A DNA stretch of 64,000 bases from Ustulina deusta (taxonomy: Eukaryota > Ascomycota > Sordariomycetes > Xylariales > Xylariaceae), in the NCBI GenBank assembly GCA_023159155.1, contig JAJNNX010000011.1, positions 992,001-1,056,000 on the forward strand, given 5' to 3'. Under the pieces are notes generated by a model. The model ran no database searches and had not been told where the DNA came from. It was given only the letters and a program-made list of their open reading frames with translations. The first letter of the stretch is position 1. Every line of letters begins with the position of its first letter. This document shows, piece by piece, positions 10,524 to 23,699 of this stretch. The position numbers and the translations under genes were made by a program.

Positions 10524-13500
10524 ATGACTGAAACTCCTTCATCCGAGTCAGGCGCAAGACATACGCACAACATTCATCCAACAGGGATCACTGTGCTTTA
10601 TGCTTCTAGCTCTCCAACTGTTGAGTCAGTACCATCTTGCAGAACGATTTGAACTTGTTACAAGTTTGCCTAATCGACTAGCCTGGTGTAGCATATGTTT
10701 CGTTCATGGCTTTACTGGGCACCCTGAGCGAACCTGGCAATCCAAGAAGCGCGCTATTAATGCTGAGCCATCAGCTCAAGAACACAACAAACGGGCGAAA
10801 TTTGGCAAATTGATATCATATTCCCATCATCAAAATCAAATTAGGCCCGAATTCGTGTATTGGCCGAGAGGTTCGTCACTTCTTACTCTTATCTCAAAGG
10901 CCAGCCCATTTCTACCAACCATTCTTCTATTATTTCTTTCGAATTAATTCTTAAAACATCTTGAAATCTTATGATTAATTATTCAATACTGGTATATTAA
11001 GTAACATCAAATCATTTCATACAAAAGCAAGCTTTTAATTAAGCCGTTGAATCCTTTAAAAAGCTGTGTTAATCAGCTTATTAGAAGGCTTATTTAACAA
11101 TTAGGATACCTATTTACTGCAAAGGGGTTTAATTGTTTTTGTGCAAGACATCAAACTGACTTCTACACATTAGATCTTCTGCCTGGTATTGTTCCTCACA
11201 GCCGGGTGCTCACCTTTGGCTATGATACCAACATCCGGCACTCTTTGAATGGGCCGATAAGTCAGAACAGACTAGGTGACCACGCAACAGATTTCCTTTC
11301 TGCTTTGGAAAATTGCCGATCCAACGATACTCGGCGACCTCTCATATTTGTTGCCCATAGCTTAGGGGGTCTGCTTGTCAAAGACACGCTAAGGTTGTCA
11401 AAATCTTACGAGCATGCTCAGCCGGAACGCTATGATATCTATCAATCAACTACGAACTTATTCTTCTTCGGTACACCGCATGCAGGGGCCGATCCTCGCA
11501 ACACATTACACAAGGTTCTTACCACCATAATTAATGTGCTGGGTTTCCGAGTCAACAAGGAAATCGTCCAAACGCTGATGCCTGGAGCTGAACGATCAAA
11601 GCTCTTGGAAGAGGATTTTCTCAAATGGACGAATGAGCGTGACTGGGGCATATATACATTCCAAGAGGAGCTTGCGCATAGCGCCTTAGGTGCCAAAGTA
11701 AGTGTGACCTTTCACGGCCAGCTGGCGGCTACCCCGATGAAAACATATACACACAGGCTAACTTTTCGCGTAATCAGATTGTAGATGACCATTCGTCTTC
11801 CATCAATGATCCCCGGCATGAAAGAATAGTCCATATTAGGGCTGATCATGTTGATATGTGTAGATTCACCAGTGCTGATGATCTTGAATTTAAAAAAGTG
11901 TCATCAGCAATTCTCAGAGCACAAGAACGATTGCTACAGACCAACGTTCCCTCTCCTCTCAACTCCGATAAATATCAAGGGCACGCATCCCCGCAGACCA
12001 CTGATGTTATGCTATCATCTGGACAGATTGATGGGATTCTAGAGAAGTTAAGCTTCCAAGGTATCGACGCACGATACATGACACTCAAAACTGCGCAGCG
12101 TAAGACGTGCAAATGGCTTCTTAAACACCACTCATACAAATCATGGGTCGACTCATCACAGACGGATGCCCATCACGGATTCCTCTGGATCAAAGGGAAA
12201 CCGGGCACTGGCAAATCCATTTCCATGAAATACCTCTACCAAAACGCCGTGTCCTCTAAGAATGATCGTCTCGTGCTCAAATTCTTCTTCAATGCTCGGG
12301 GTACCAAGCTCGAACATTCGACTGAAGGCATGTATAGATCCTTACTATGGCAACTAATACGAGCTCTGCCCGTCAGCAGCATTAAATTAAATGTTCTCGG
12401 CCAGCTATGTACCCTTGATGATGCTACTCCGTGGCCAATTGAGGCATTGAAAGAGGCCTTTAGCTCTGTTTTGACGGATGTCTCGTCTCATGAAGTGTAT
12501 TGCTTTGTTGATGCCCTAGACGAGTGTGCAGAAGAAGAAATCAGGAATATGATCTCATTTTTTGAGGATATCGGCGAGAGAACCGTTCTTGGTCAACTCA
12601 AAATTCGAGTGTGCTTCTCCAGTCGCCACTACCCACACATCACCATCCACTGCGGGTTGCAACTCGTCCTAGAAGACGAAGATGACCACTCAAATGATAT
12701 TCGACAATATATTCACTCCCAACTTAGGATCGATCACAATCAACTACGACAGGGAATTGAGGATGAAATCTTCGACAGGTCCTCAAGGACTTTCCTTTGG
12801 GCAGCACTTGTCGTTGACATATTGAACAAGGAGAACGACAAAGGGGGCGATGTCAGCGTGCGTAAGAGACTCAGCCAAATACCACAGGGGTTGCATGACC
12901 TTTTTCAGGACATTCTAACTCGGGACAATGAGAATATGGAGGAAATGATACTGTGCATTCAATGTATTCTCTTCTCAAAACGACCGCTGCGACCAGAGGA
13001 GCTTTACTTCGCATTGCAAATTGGAATCAATACTGAGGTATCCATGGTTTGGAATCAGACCTCTGTGCCTATTGAGCGCATCAACCGCTTCAATCTAAAT
13101 GCCTCTAAGGGCCTCGCAGAGGTGACGAAGAAAGATACTACTGTGCAGTTTATACATGAGTCGGTGCGAGACTACTTGCTGCGGGAAAGGGGTCTAGAAA
13201 CACTAATTCATTCTCAACAATTACGGACGAACTTCAGTGGTGGGGTCAGCCATGATATACTCAGGGACATCTGCCTGAAACAGATACTTGGCGGACATGT
13301 GGCTCTAGAGTCAACTGAAAACGGGAGCAGCTGGAGTGGCATTCCATTCCTTCAGTACGCTGTGACTTATATCCTTGCCCATGCGGATTCGGCTCAAAGC
13401 CTAGGTTCAGGGCAGAGTGATTTCCTCCTAAACATATTTCCAAAGGAAGCTTGGGTCAATCTGGATAATAAACTACAGAAACACAAGATTCGACATCACA

Positions 13501-15089
13501 CAAACGAGGTTGAGCTCCTCTATCTTCTGGCCGAACAAAACTTGGCTAATCTAATACATATACACCCTCAGCGACATAGCGCATTCCTGGAACTCAGGAA
13601 AACAGAGAGATTTCCGAGCCCTCTTATAGCTGCAGCGGTCTTTGGGAACAACGAGGCAGTATTCGCCTTGGCATTTGAAGCTGCCGCAGGAGTGTTGGCC
13701 CCTAGTCGACAACAAGACCTTAATGAGGTTGAAAAGGAATTACGCAAAATGCCCCGATTCAAATCAGAACTTAGTGTCCAGAAACGGAACCCAATGGATA
13801 CATTCTCACTGTTCTGCGCGCTTGGAAGTATCACTTTAGTGGATGCTCTATGGGACCAGATCCTGGCGACCACCAATGTCAAGCCCAAGGAGTCATTGGG
13901 AAGAGTTAGACGCCTGACCAGCCTTGATATTGACATCTACCTGATCAAGAAAGGTGCTGAAGTTGATGCAATTACCTATGGTAGCCGCACGGTTCTTATG
14001 AAAGCAGTGGAAGCGAATGCCCTAGAAACAGCTGAATTTCTACTCGCGAAAGGTGCAGACCCATACATGGACAGCATTATGCCATTGGGAGCTGCTACAT
14101 GCCTAGGTTGCGCAAATTCAAGTGCCATGGTAAGATTATTGATTCGACATGGTGTCCGTTTCCCTTCCGGAACCACAATACCGGAGTTTAACACTATTCC
14201 CAATTTACTCTCTGCGTTGAGTGAACTACCCGACGACGAACTACATGGCTTTTTGAAACACATCGGTCATCGACAGATTATATTCCACTCCGTACTTATC
14301 TCTGAACGAGTAACGTCGATGTCATTACTCCGTAGGATTCTAAACATCGATGACACCCTGTTGGATTTGAAGGATGGGAAAGGTGAACCCTCTCTAATAA
14401 AAGCCGTTCTTATTAATAATTTCGAGGCTGTAAAGCTGTTATGTGAGGTCGGTGGAGCCGACATCAACACCCAAGACGACTTGGGAAGAACGCCGGTAGC
14501 TGCTGCTGCCAGCTATGGCAGATGTGCCATGTTACAATATTTATTGGAATCTGGTGCTGACCCAAATATCAAAGACAATAATGGTGACAGCGCCCTGGCA
14601 ATCTCAACACGTCGTTTTGGTATGCAATCCGTCGACGATTTCGCATTGGACGTACTGAAGGCTCTCCTTCGGTGTCCCTCCCTTGATGTCAATATCACAG
14701 ATAACATCGGCTTAAATCCACTGCTGACGGCTGTCAAAGAGGAGAGCTTCCTAACCGCCCAGCTGCTCTTATCTTATTCTACTATCGATGTCAATTTTCA
14801 AACTCTGGCCGGCATTAATTCACTTCTAGTAGCTGTTGGGCGGGGCAACTTGGAAATTGTCCAGCTGCTCTTATCCCATCCTTATATCGACATCAATCTA
14901 CCGGACAGTTTTGGTATGACCCCGCTGTTATCAGCGGCTAATTCTGCCAGGCTGGGACTTGTGCGGCTTCTCTTAAATGACCCCAGGACTGACAGGACAT
15001 TGAAGTGTATGGCAGGGAAGTCGGTATTAGACTATGCTAAAAGAAATCCGGACCCGGAGGTTTTCCACCTTGTTGAGGAGATTCAATGA
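10524..15089 (+). CDS. fungal NLR: alpha/beta hydrolase – NACHT – ankyrin repeats
   Basis: Four exons, 10524–10624, 10692–10870, 11174–11697 and 11778–15089, give 1371 residues in one continuous frame. Each joint restores a family motif: exon 1/2 gives DICFVHGFTGHPERTW, exon 2/3 gives VYWPRDLLPG, exon 3/4 gives AKIVDD. Domains: residues about 34–280, a SERAC1/DUF676-type alpha/beta hydrolase with nucleophile elbow AHSLGG (Ser156) and FFGTPHAGADPR; about 400–560, NACHT NTPase with P-loop GKPGTGKS (408–415) and Walker B CFVDALDEC (about 510–518); about 1000–1371, ankyrin repeats (for example LLAKGADP, LLESGADPNIKDNNGDSAL). This architecture is a fungal NOD-like receptor, thought to sense non-self or partner proteins and trigger heterokaryon incompatibility or programmed cell death; the hydrolase would be the effector. 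The 303-bp second intron is long and AT-rich for this genome; the others are 67 and 80 bp. The neighbouring HET relic supports an incompatibility role. Target is unknown. Confidence 0.85.
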
Positions 15090-18000
15090 CTGATATGTCA
15101 TTTCTATGCAAGAACCGTCGAGCTAGAGCCTCTTGGAAGAAGCAATCGATCAAGTCTAATTTGAAAATGTGAACGCACCATGAGCGCAAATGTGAAGCTG
15201 GACGGTAGGAGCAGCATATATATTTCTAGGTTTATTTTTATTTGAACGCATTGGTGTTTTTTTTTTTCATGCAGGCTCACAGCTTCTAACTTAAGGCACG
15301 TTAATATGAAGTGTAGGGGTAAGTAGTGTAATCAGAGTTAGTTATATAGCCAGCTGCTTCCATTTTCTCGCCTTGACAGTCTTGCTTCCGCACGCTAGTT
15401 TCTAACCTACGGCTAGACCAATTGCCTTCAACATAGTATCCACGATATTCAATGGGTTTACACAAGTGGAGAAAAGGCCGGCTGTATTTGTTCGATACTA
15501 GGAAACAACTATACGGCAGGCCCGGGCTTCCTGATCTATTTTAATATTTACGTCGACGGCATATGTTTGACATGCTACTGTCTTGGCAACTTTTCCAATC
15601 AGGGCTAGCAGATTCGGCTTTTACTGGCATTTCGGCAGATGATTGGTTACACGCTTTCTCCGAGCCCATCCCTTTCGAAGAGACTCATCCGATTGAAACA
15701 CTTCAATGGTCAACGACCGGGTGTGGGCACTGAGCTTTACAGTTTAAAATCGAAAAAGAAAAAAACCACCATTATCCATATCAGGCTAACATCTACTCAA
15801 CACCACCATTTAGCTAGTATTATTGTGAGGCTAGATGCTTCGATGCTGAGTTTCGGATGGGCCGCGGAATACTGCAACTCTAATCTACGGTCCCGCATGT
15901 CAGACTCCATTGCATGTTAGTGCTTATTTAAGAAAATGTGGGATAAATTCCGAGGAGGCAAAAAGCAGTTGGATCATTGATGAGGAGTGGTAGTGAGACC
16001 AAGAGAGGTGGTTGAGATAAGTACTCAGACTTCCATCACGTGATCACTTGTACCTAACACTGCTGTCTTTACATATAGAGATAGTTTTAAGTAGTGATAG
16101 TACACTAATGAACCGTAGCCTTCGGAATGGGGTCACGTAAGGCATTGATGAGAGGAGGAAAAATACCGGTAGTGGGTTGGCAAGCTAGATAATGCCGTTT
16201 GTCCTCACCTTACAGCACCACTACGGACAGTACCTATATTACACCATATTTCACTCGGCTAGATTCCATGCTCAGAAGCCCTGCTAGTCAACCTGCGAGC
16301 CGACGGCGCCTGATCGTCGCTAACGCAGGAACCCTGCAACTGCATGAGTGGGCGCCAAATGTGGCAGGATGAAGAAGGGTCGCAATCAATTTCCACCTGT
16401 CTACCCTACATTACATTAGTCGACACGACCTATCTGCATTGCCGAACACTAGTATGAAGCGAAAGATGCTCAGGATATAACCATGCTAACCCATTGACGA
16501 AAGGAGCACAAGCTGTTCTCGGGATTCGCAGTATTCTACAACCCTGCCTAATGTCTCTGACGAAGGATACATAAAATCACCTTCCATCAGAGCCCTGTAT
16601 TAGCTAATAAACATTGATTGGTTATTGTAGATGGACTCATTCTAGCCGTATATAGAGCAGTATCACGTATGTGATTCGGTTCCCTTCGTCCGAATGAATC
16701 TCATGGACTTCGAATGTAAGCGCGGACAACAAGTCCGAAAATCGAGATCACGCAGAGCTATTGATTGTTCTGTGACTAAAATCCCAGTGTTGGTCCTTTA
16801 TATTTGATTCATAATACAGTCAGTAGGATTCAATCAAAAAACCAGTCGCCAATCGTTGCGTTTCGCTCATATTTCTTGTAAAAGTATTTTCGATCTTAGA
16901 TCTAGTTTGCATGGATTGCCATGTAAATAGGCTATCGTAGGGTATAGTGCTGACGACCTTTCGCCCTTCCGAGCCGCAGACAGGGGTATGCAAGTAAAGT
17001 GGGTTTTGGAACGAACCAGGCTTTATTATCATCAAATCACGCCATACCTATTTCACCGCCTCTTACTAGCTCCTTCTGTCTAAGTCTCCTTAGGACCCTA
17101 CATCACAGATGCAATGCTGAGTCTGCAGCAAGTGGTCTGCACATGGCGACGATAAGCCTGCTATTAGGGATAAAGTCGTCTTGTTCCGGGAAATTCCTAC
17201 GCGAAAGTGTACACTGCTCCCTCTCCCCTTAACGTAGCCCCTTCTTATCAAAAAGCAAAGACTTTGAAGCATTTTGCTGTCGTTACATTTCTACAGTTCG
17301 AGCTCGCGTGTGCTAATCCCCACTATAGGCGGATTGTACCACCCACCTAGAGATTTCTCTTAGGTCTTCACGCTAAAAATTAACTGAAACTCAAGTCTTC
17401 CCGTTCTAGTACTAGGTAATTGAATATATAGTGTGTTAATTCCAGATGCTTTCCCTATTGTAAGCTTTACAGCTCGTGTGCTGACGCAATCTTCATATCT
17501 CGCAGCCATTCATGACTATCATCCAATTTATAACAAAGCAAATCCCGCAGATTAGTGTATCTGAGTGACCAATTAAAGCTAGGAGAGTTTACGACAAGAA
17601 CTTAACTAATACTATGCCAATGTGAAGGAGATACAGAGACGTGTAGCACAGTCCTATCTTCCCCGTCAGCGCCGTTACGGGTTTCCTTTCAACAGCTTGC
17701 TTCTTGTTTGTCAAGACCTTAAGTGGTAAAAACCCCTACATACGCCTCGGGAGTAGATATATTAGCCCCACCTGCACTCTTTGAGGCATGCATAACCGAC
17801 TTACTGTCTCGCATAACATGGAAGGCCGAATAAATCGGATATTTCTGAAATAGGCCAGGCTCTTTCAGCTGTATATTACAATTTACAGTAGACACTGTTA
17901 TGATACTGCTTCTCTCACTTACTGCGTAGTCTTCATCCATTTCTCACACTATTGAAAACATACGATAAGTCAGATAGGATTTAAGGCTAATGATCCTCAG

Positions 18001-19133
18001 CATACATATACATATACCTCCCCTCGGTTAAGGGGTTTGTACTAACCAATCGACAAAAACAGCTTAGGTCAGATGCAAATACAAGGGTGGTATATGACAT
18101 CATCCATAGCATGTTATCTTAATTTGAAAACTTCACATGTCCATCCCACCGAGAAACCGGTATTAGGCACAAACAGACACTAAGGAATGAAGCTTATATT
18201 CATGCGTTGTATTAACTTACATAAGTGAGGCAATTGAAACCCGGAGGGATAAGAATGCCATGTTCGCGTCTTTTACCCGTTCGCCAAAGATCTGCTCATG
18301 CCTTTCCTAGATTAGCAAGAAGCACTATCACACTAAAGGTCTCCTCTGATGAATAATTGGCTAGATTACTCTATCAGATTCCAGTATCCCCAATTTAAAC
18401 TGGCCGATCGTTAGCGATGGTTGGCGCCATCAGTTTGCAGAGCCTCTGTCTCTCATAGCCTATCGCAAATCAGGTAGGCGAAGGCAAGGATTTTGTCAAT
18501 TGCCTAATTCGTCCATAGTTATTATACAGTCATAAAGACTCACCTTGCGAGTTTATTTACAAACCCCACTACTGCTGCTCTACGGCGTAGCAAGCCTATC
18601 ATCAATCATGGCCACGAAGAACCGAACCACGTTTACTAATATTTGTAGCCCATTATCTACTAGCAACCAAATATTTAAAGATGCTTGCATATTTGGCAGA
18701 CTAGCCACGACGTCGCATAATTCTTAGACGCACATTGCGTTCCATAAGCATTCCGAAATTGGCTAGTATCTTGAACTTCGTCTACATTCAAGATCGTCAT
18801 CCCATGCCTGCTTGAGACCTACCATAGAATTCTTCCAGGAGTAAATTTTCTATCCCACATAATCATCGGTAGATAATGTACAATGCTCCACACACCTCGA
18901 ATACGTTATCTTCGGCAAGGTGCTTACAATGTTGCTTGGAAATCGATCTGTTCATGTTAGTCAGACGGAAAAGACCGTCTGATACTTGATGACCAGGGCT
19001 TCAAGACCCGGGGCTAAATATTTAAAAGGTGCCGTATCCTCAGTATCTGTTGAAGAGTGTCAAGCGGTCAAGAGAGTAAACTACTTAGGACTACGTTGAT
19101 TATTGTCTTTTTCTCTCATAATTATATTTCAAA
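15090..19133. other. 4-kb gene-free decayed tract
   Basis: No recognisable gene. Reading frames rarely exceed 70–90 codons and none carries a motif I know. Composition is moderate, not extremely AT-rich, with TA-rich words throughout, so this may be old RIP-mutated DNA that has drifted. The last 130 bases before 19134 (with an AAATATTTAAAA box at 19015–19026) are probably the promoter of the type III PKS gene. Confidence 0.45.
18961..18982. promoter_or_regulatory. perfect 8-bp inverted repeat upstream of the PKS gene
   Basis: TCAGACGG – AAAAGA – CCGTCTGA: two perfect 8-bp arms with a 6-base spacer, 152 bases before the PKS start and about 33 bases before its TATA-like box. CGG/CCG half sites in inverted orientation are the usual target form of fungal Zn2Cys6 regulators, although here the half sites face outward with 6 bases between. 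The regulatory role is inference. Confidence 0.3.
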
Positions 19134-20355
19134 ATGGGTGCTAACTGGTCCTCTCCTGGCGAGACTGAAAATGTCACTGGTCCGACGCAAGAGTTCAGCG
19201 ATCGCCTCACCATCACTGGCCTGGGTTCTGAATGGCCAGAGCTTCTTGTTGGCACGGCAGACCTTCGGGAGTACGCAGAGAGCATCTACCCAGCAGATTC
19301 CCCATGGTGCGTTTTCATCAGTCATCTCTTCGCGAAGGCGTAATTAACACAATTTCAGGCTACAGAAACTTCTCATGGTGAACGCCCAGACTGGCGTCAA
19401 GACGCGGGCCGTCCTCGAATGCTGGAATGATCCCGTGTGGCGAGGGCCAGTTCCTCCAACAATCGAACAGGTTCACGAGGCGTTTGACAAATATGCACCC
19501 CCGTTGACGGCTGGCGCTGCCCGTAAGGCTCTGAAAGAAAGCGGCATTGAAGCGTCAGCCATCACCCATATGGTTTCGGTAACGGCAACAAATTGCAAAT
19601 GTCCCGGCTACGACCACCTCGTTGCCAAGGAGCTAGGGATATCGGGCGACGCCGAAAGATCCCTCATTTCCGGTTCTGGGTGTGCAGGAGGATTGGCCGC
19701 TCTACGAGTGGCCAATAGCATGGCTTGCGCTTCCTCACTTCGTGGTCGACCGGCCCGCATCCTCGTCTTAGCCTGCGAGCTTAGCAGCACCAACCTCCGT
19801 GCCGAGCTCGAGGCAGCAAACAGAACCGGTAAACTTCGGATTGGTGCCGCCCTCTTCAGTGACGGTGCAGCAGCTGTTGTACTGTGCAACGACCTCGCAC
19901 TGACCGAGAAGATACCGCGTCTGTTCACCATTGCCGACTGGTGCCAGAATGTTTCTCCCGACACCTACGACGAAGTCTCTGTCACAACCGTGTCCCAGGG
20001 CTTCCTAGTCTATCTCTCTAGAACACTCCCTAAGCACGCCGCGGCAGCTGTACATCGGCCACTTCAGCGACTCTTCGGCGGTAAGGACCTACCATCACCC
20101 ACAGAATGTGACTGGGCCTTGCACGCCGGTGGTGCGGCTATCATCCAGGGTGTGGCAAAGTCTGTGGGTATCCCCGATCACCAGCTTCGGGCCACGAGTG
20201 CCGTATACAGCACAAGGGGCAACACAGCCAGTGTAACAGTGCTTGCTGTTCTGGACAAATTACGGACGATGGGTCCCGGTACTGAGGATGTCGTCGTGTG
20301 CAGCTTTGGTCCAGGTTTAACTGTTGAAATGGCACGGCTCAAGCGACACTGTTAG
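19134..20355 (+). CDS. type III polyketide synthase (chalcone synthase-like)
   Basis: Two exons, 19134–19306 and 19359–20355 (52-bp intron, phase 2, branch TTAAC, acceptor TTTCAG), encode 389 residues, the normal size for the family. The catalytic triad is complete: Cys166 in SGSGCAGGL, His313 in LHAGGAAI and Asn346 in STRGNTASV, with spacing like plant chalcone synthase (164/303/336). The C-terminal SFGPGLTVE is the family's GFGPG loop. Such enzymes load an acyl-CoA starter, extend it with malonyl-CoA and cyclise to resorcinols, pyrones or resorcylic acids. Fungal members often take long-chain starters; the product cannot be read from sequence. The N-terminal part is short and includes EYAESIYPADSPW and KTRAVL. 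It stands isolated between decayed tracts; a monooxygenase and a dead methyltransferase lie 6–8 kb downstream and may be former partners. Confidence 0.88.
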
Positions 20356-23300
20356 ATACTCTCTGGTAGTTTTTTGTCTCTTCTCTTTTTGTTCTCCTTG
20401 TTATCATGGGCAATCGGACATTTAGACGACGGCTACGTTCAGCTAGGCTGTCGCAGGCTACTGGAAGCACATGGATGCTTCCTGGACTTCCTATAGAGTT
20501 ATCACAGAGTAACCCTCAGTATTGATATCGAGAGGGATAGTTTAGATCATCAAAGGAACTAAAGTTAGATCAGGACAGTGGTTAGAAATATCACTATATT
20601 TTTCCGTTTATATCCTTATTCTAGTATGCTAATCAGCTTTTCACATCCGAAGATGTAATCGACTATGAGGCCAATGTGCTTCTCGCTTCGTAACTATGGC
20701 GCTTAGAATCAAAACGTGTGATAATAAGGGCCATTATTACCGACCACTTACTCGGAATAGCGGTGTGAAGGACGCTAGTTCCCTTCTACTTTAGTTGATG
20801 TAGTTGTCGTTTATTCTGTTCGTATTATCTTGATGACTAATTACAGTGGCGGGGGACAACTATTAAGCTGACAACGGAAGTGGGACTCAGAAAGTAAGAC
20901 CGGCACAAGGTGAAATTCGGCAATAAGTCCCGAGTGCCAAGTTGCCGTTAGCCTATCAGGTGTCAAGAAAATCTTGATAAAGGCATCAGCCCGAATTGCT
21001 CGGTGCATTTAATATTCGAATGGGTTATTGAATGCGTGACACCCCACTATCATTGCCTCCCAGGAACTCGTCTATCTAGTGGAGCACTCAATAAGAAATG
21101 TGGGATAGGATCCGTAGGTCAGCTTCAACTTTTCACTTAACTTTTTTACCCACAATACGTTGTAAACTAAAGCTAGAGATCACAGGTAACTAGTTTTCAA
21201 CCCGGGAATTTTACCGAATAGCGCATGTAGTAGTACGCAACGAAATAAATAAGCCCGCGCCACTAAAACGGTCCGGATTTTATGGTGACACCATAAGGCA
21301 CAATATCCTTAGTCCTAGGCAGTTTGCGACTTGCATCTGTATTCGCAGTCGAGTTGTCATATTGGGTCCTTATCGTTAGCCCACCTCTAGCACACGTACA
21401 CGTCCCATCAAACCCCCTTCATGTCCTCCTACCTACTATGGCAAGAAAAGTGAACAATAAAGGCTTATCACAATGTTCTAAGAGCGAGAGAAATTTTGAA
21501 AATTAAAAAAATAGCTAGTATATATAATTCTCTTTTAATGATATTATAATGCTTGAAAAATGTATTTTTATACCAAGTACATATACATTAGGATAGCTTG
21601 ACCCCCAAGGACCCGATAAATTCAGTGGGGGTCTACAGGGGACTGTGACATATGGTAGATGCGCGGCATATGTAGGTGGGCTGGTCTAGGTATCATCAAC
21701 CGTGGACACAGATCTGCATCTATTTCGAATCGGCTGGCTTCCATCTCACATAAGCTCTATCGACAGAGGCATCTCGGTGTCCGGACATTGCTATCTACGA
21801 TACGCATAGTATATAGTATATGATATCCATGTCAGCTTACTCAGCGTAGTCGATAAGGGGTCGGCATGCATGCTGCAATCCGTAGCCTCGTGCAGGGCAC
21901 TGAAAGGTAGTAGGCATACTAAATAGATTTATCTATACTACCTACACCAATTTAGCGAATAAGAGATCTGATCGCCACTGGGGTCCCTTGATACCAATGT
22001 GATGGATTATCTTCTGATGACAGCACAGGCGAGACCAGTTAGAATCCCCACTATGCTATAGCATAGACTTAGTTAGACCAGGATATTGACATCATAATGA
22101 GGGCCGAACCAGCAGGGAGATGCCGGCTCCCGAGCAAGACACGTTGTAAGGCCAGAATCGCGGGTAATTAGTTTGCAGAACCCTGTCAAGCTGATTCTTT
22201 GGGGGGAGGATGTCAACTTGAGAAGACAACGCCCAATCACTAGCAAAATTCCCAAAGTTTAGGTTCCTTTATCACTTGGTAAATGGGCTAGCATATAATC
22301 AAACTCTCTGTCCCCGCGATCCGCGTCATTTCCGGGCTATATAGAATGATTTTGCCGGTGCTGGTGTCAGCATATATCCAACTCCTTCTTACTCGGGTGC
22401 GTCGGCGTAAAGAACGCGGCTCTTCCCGTAAGCCTTGGGGTAGATGAAGGCTGCATGCGGCTTATTACAGTCGGCATAAGAGGACAGGCGTAGTGGCTAT
22501 GCGTACCTTGTTATAGTGTATGGCGTCACGATCATTCCGAGTTCCGGAACGGATGGTCAATGACGAAACCGCTAGAGGCCAATTACAAAGAAAACCGTTA
22601 TCAAGCCATCGACAACGCCTCCCCCCCCCCTGCATTGGTTGGCAGAGTTGCATCATCACTGGGGGATGGCTATAGTTGGCGAGCTCAAATTCATGGAGCA
22701 GTATGATCCCCCCAAACCTGGAGATGTACTGTTATCCAGAGCCACGCCAATTTGTTACGCACCACTGGTACTTTTCACCTTTGCTCACAGTCCTTGTAGG
22801 CATAGCAAGTACAATATTCCTAGTTAATTAGCGGCGCATATTGCACCTCAAGTCCGTAATGCTGCTGAGCTTGTTAGCATCTTTATTAAGAATTCAAGGT
22901 GCTTTAGCAAATTAACGAACTGTCCGGATTCAGTCTGAAAGAGGTTCGTGCACATGTAGAAAAAACCTTAATCTTCCCTTTTATCGGGATTTGGAAACAA
23001 ACTAAGAGATTAGAGCCGAAAATGAGCCATAGAGGTACAGAAATATTTACCACTAAATACTCCCCAGACCTCAATATGCTATCCTTTGTATGAAATGGGC
23101 AATGTGAGGAGGCTCAATATAGGGGTACTAGCCTTGCGCTTATATACACTTCCAAGTACAATAACTACACTGTTCAATTGAAGAATGTTTTAATCGTAAT
23201 AAAAAGCAATAAATCTAACACCATAACTAGTTAGACCGAGGTAAAAGTAATAATATACACTGAGACGTCTAGATAGGCTAGTGGCCTCAGCTAGATAGCA

Positions 23301-23699
23301 GACTTAGTTGGTTACAACCTGGCCGTATAACCTCTCCTTAGGCATAGATACTCAATTCACCCTATTCTAGCATGCCAGTGATAGCTAGATGCCTTCCCGA
23401 CAAACTGTAGTATATCTTGCACAGTCATTCCTTCTTTCTTTCTTTTTTTTCTTCTTCCCCGCTTCCCAGTACTAAGGAACAGTTTGCGTCTCAGTTGCTA
23501 AGAGTAAGATTTTAAGGACCTAGATAAGCTAAATTCTAGTTAATTCTCTAATAACTACTCAAAATTCGTGATAGAGATGTCTCATGTCTACAGCATGGAG
23601 AGAAGTCATGGTGTGAATTTTGTTTGCCTTTCCAGAAATAGTACTTTAGGCAGATCCTCCTCATATATTAATTTATTGTCACCTACGACGACCCCTAGC
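20356..23699. other. 3.3-kb gene-free decayed tract
   Basis: No gene is recognised. Frames are short and stop-rich on both strands. Short AT-rich stretches occur near 21500–21590. No terminal repeats or transposase motifs could be found. Confidence 0.45.

Noticed and set aside
11206..11784. Separate small hydrolase gene ahead of a separate NACHT gene
   Set aside because: Splice signals join it to both the upstream exons and the NACHT frame with family motifs rebuilt at every joint, so it is one gene.
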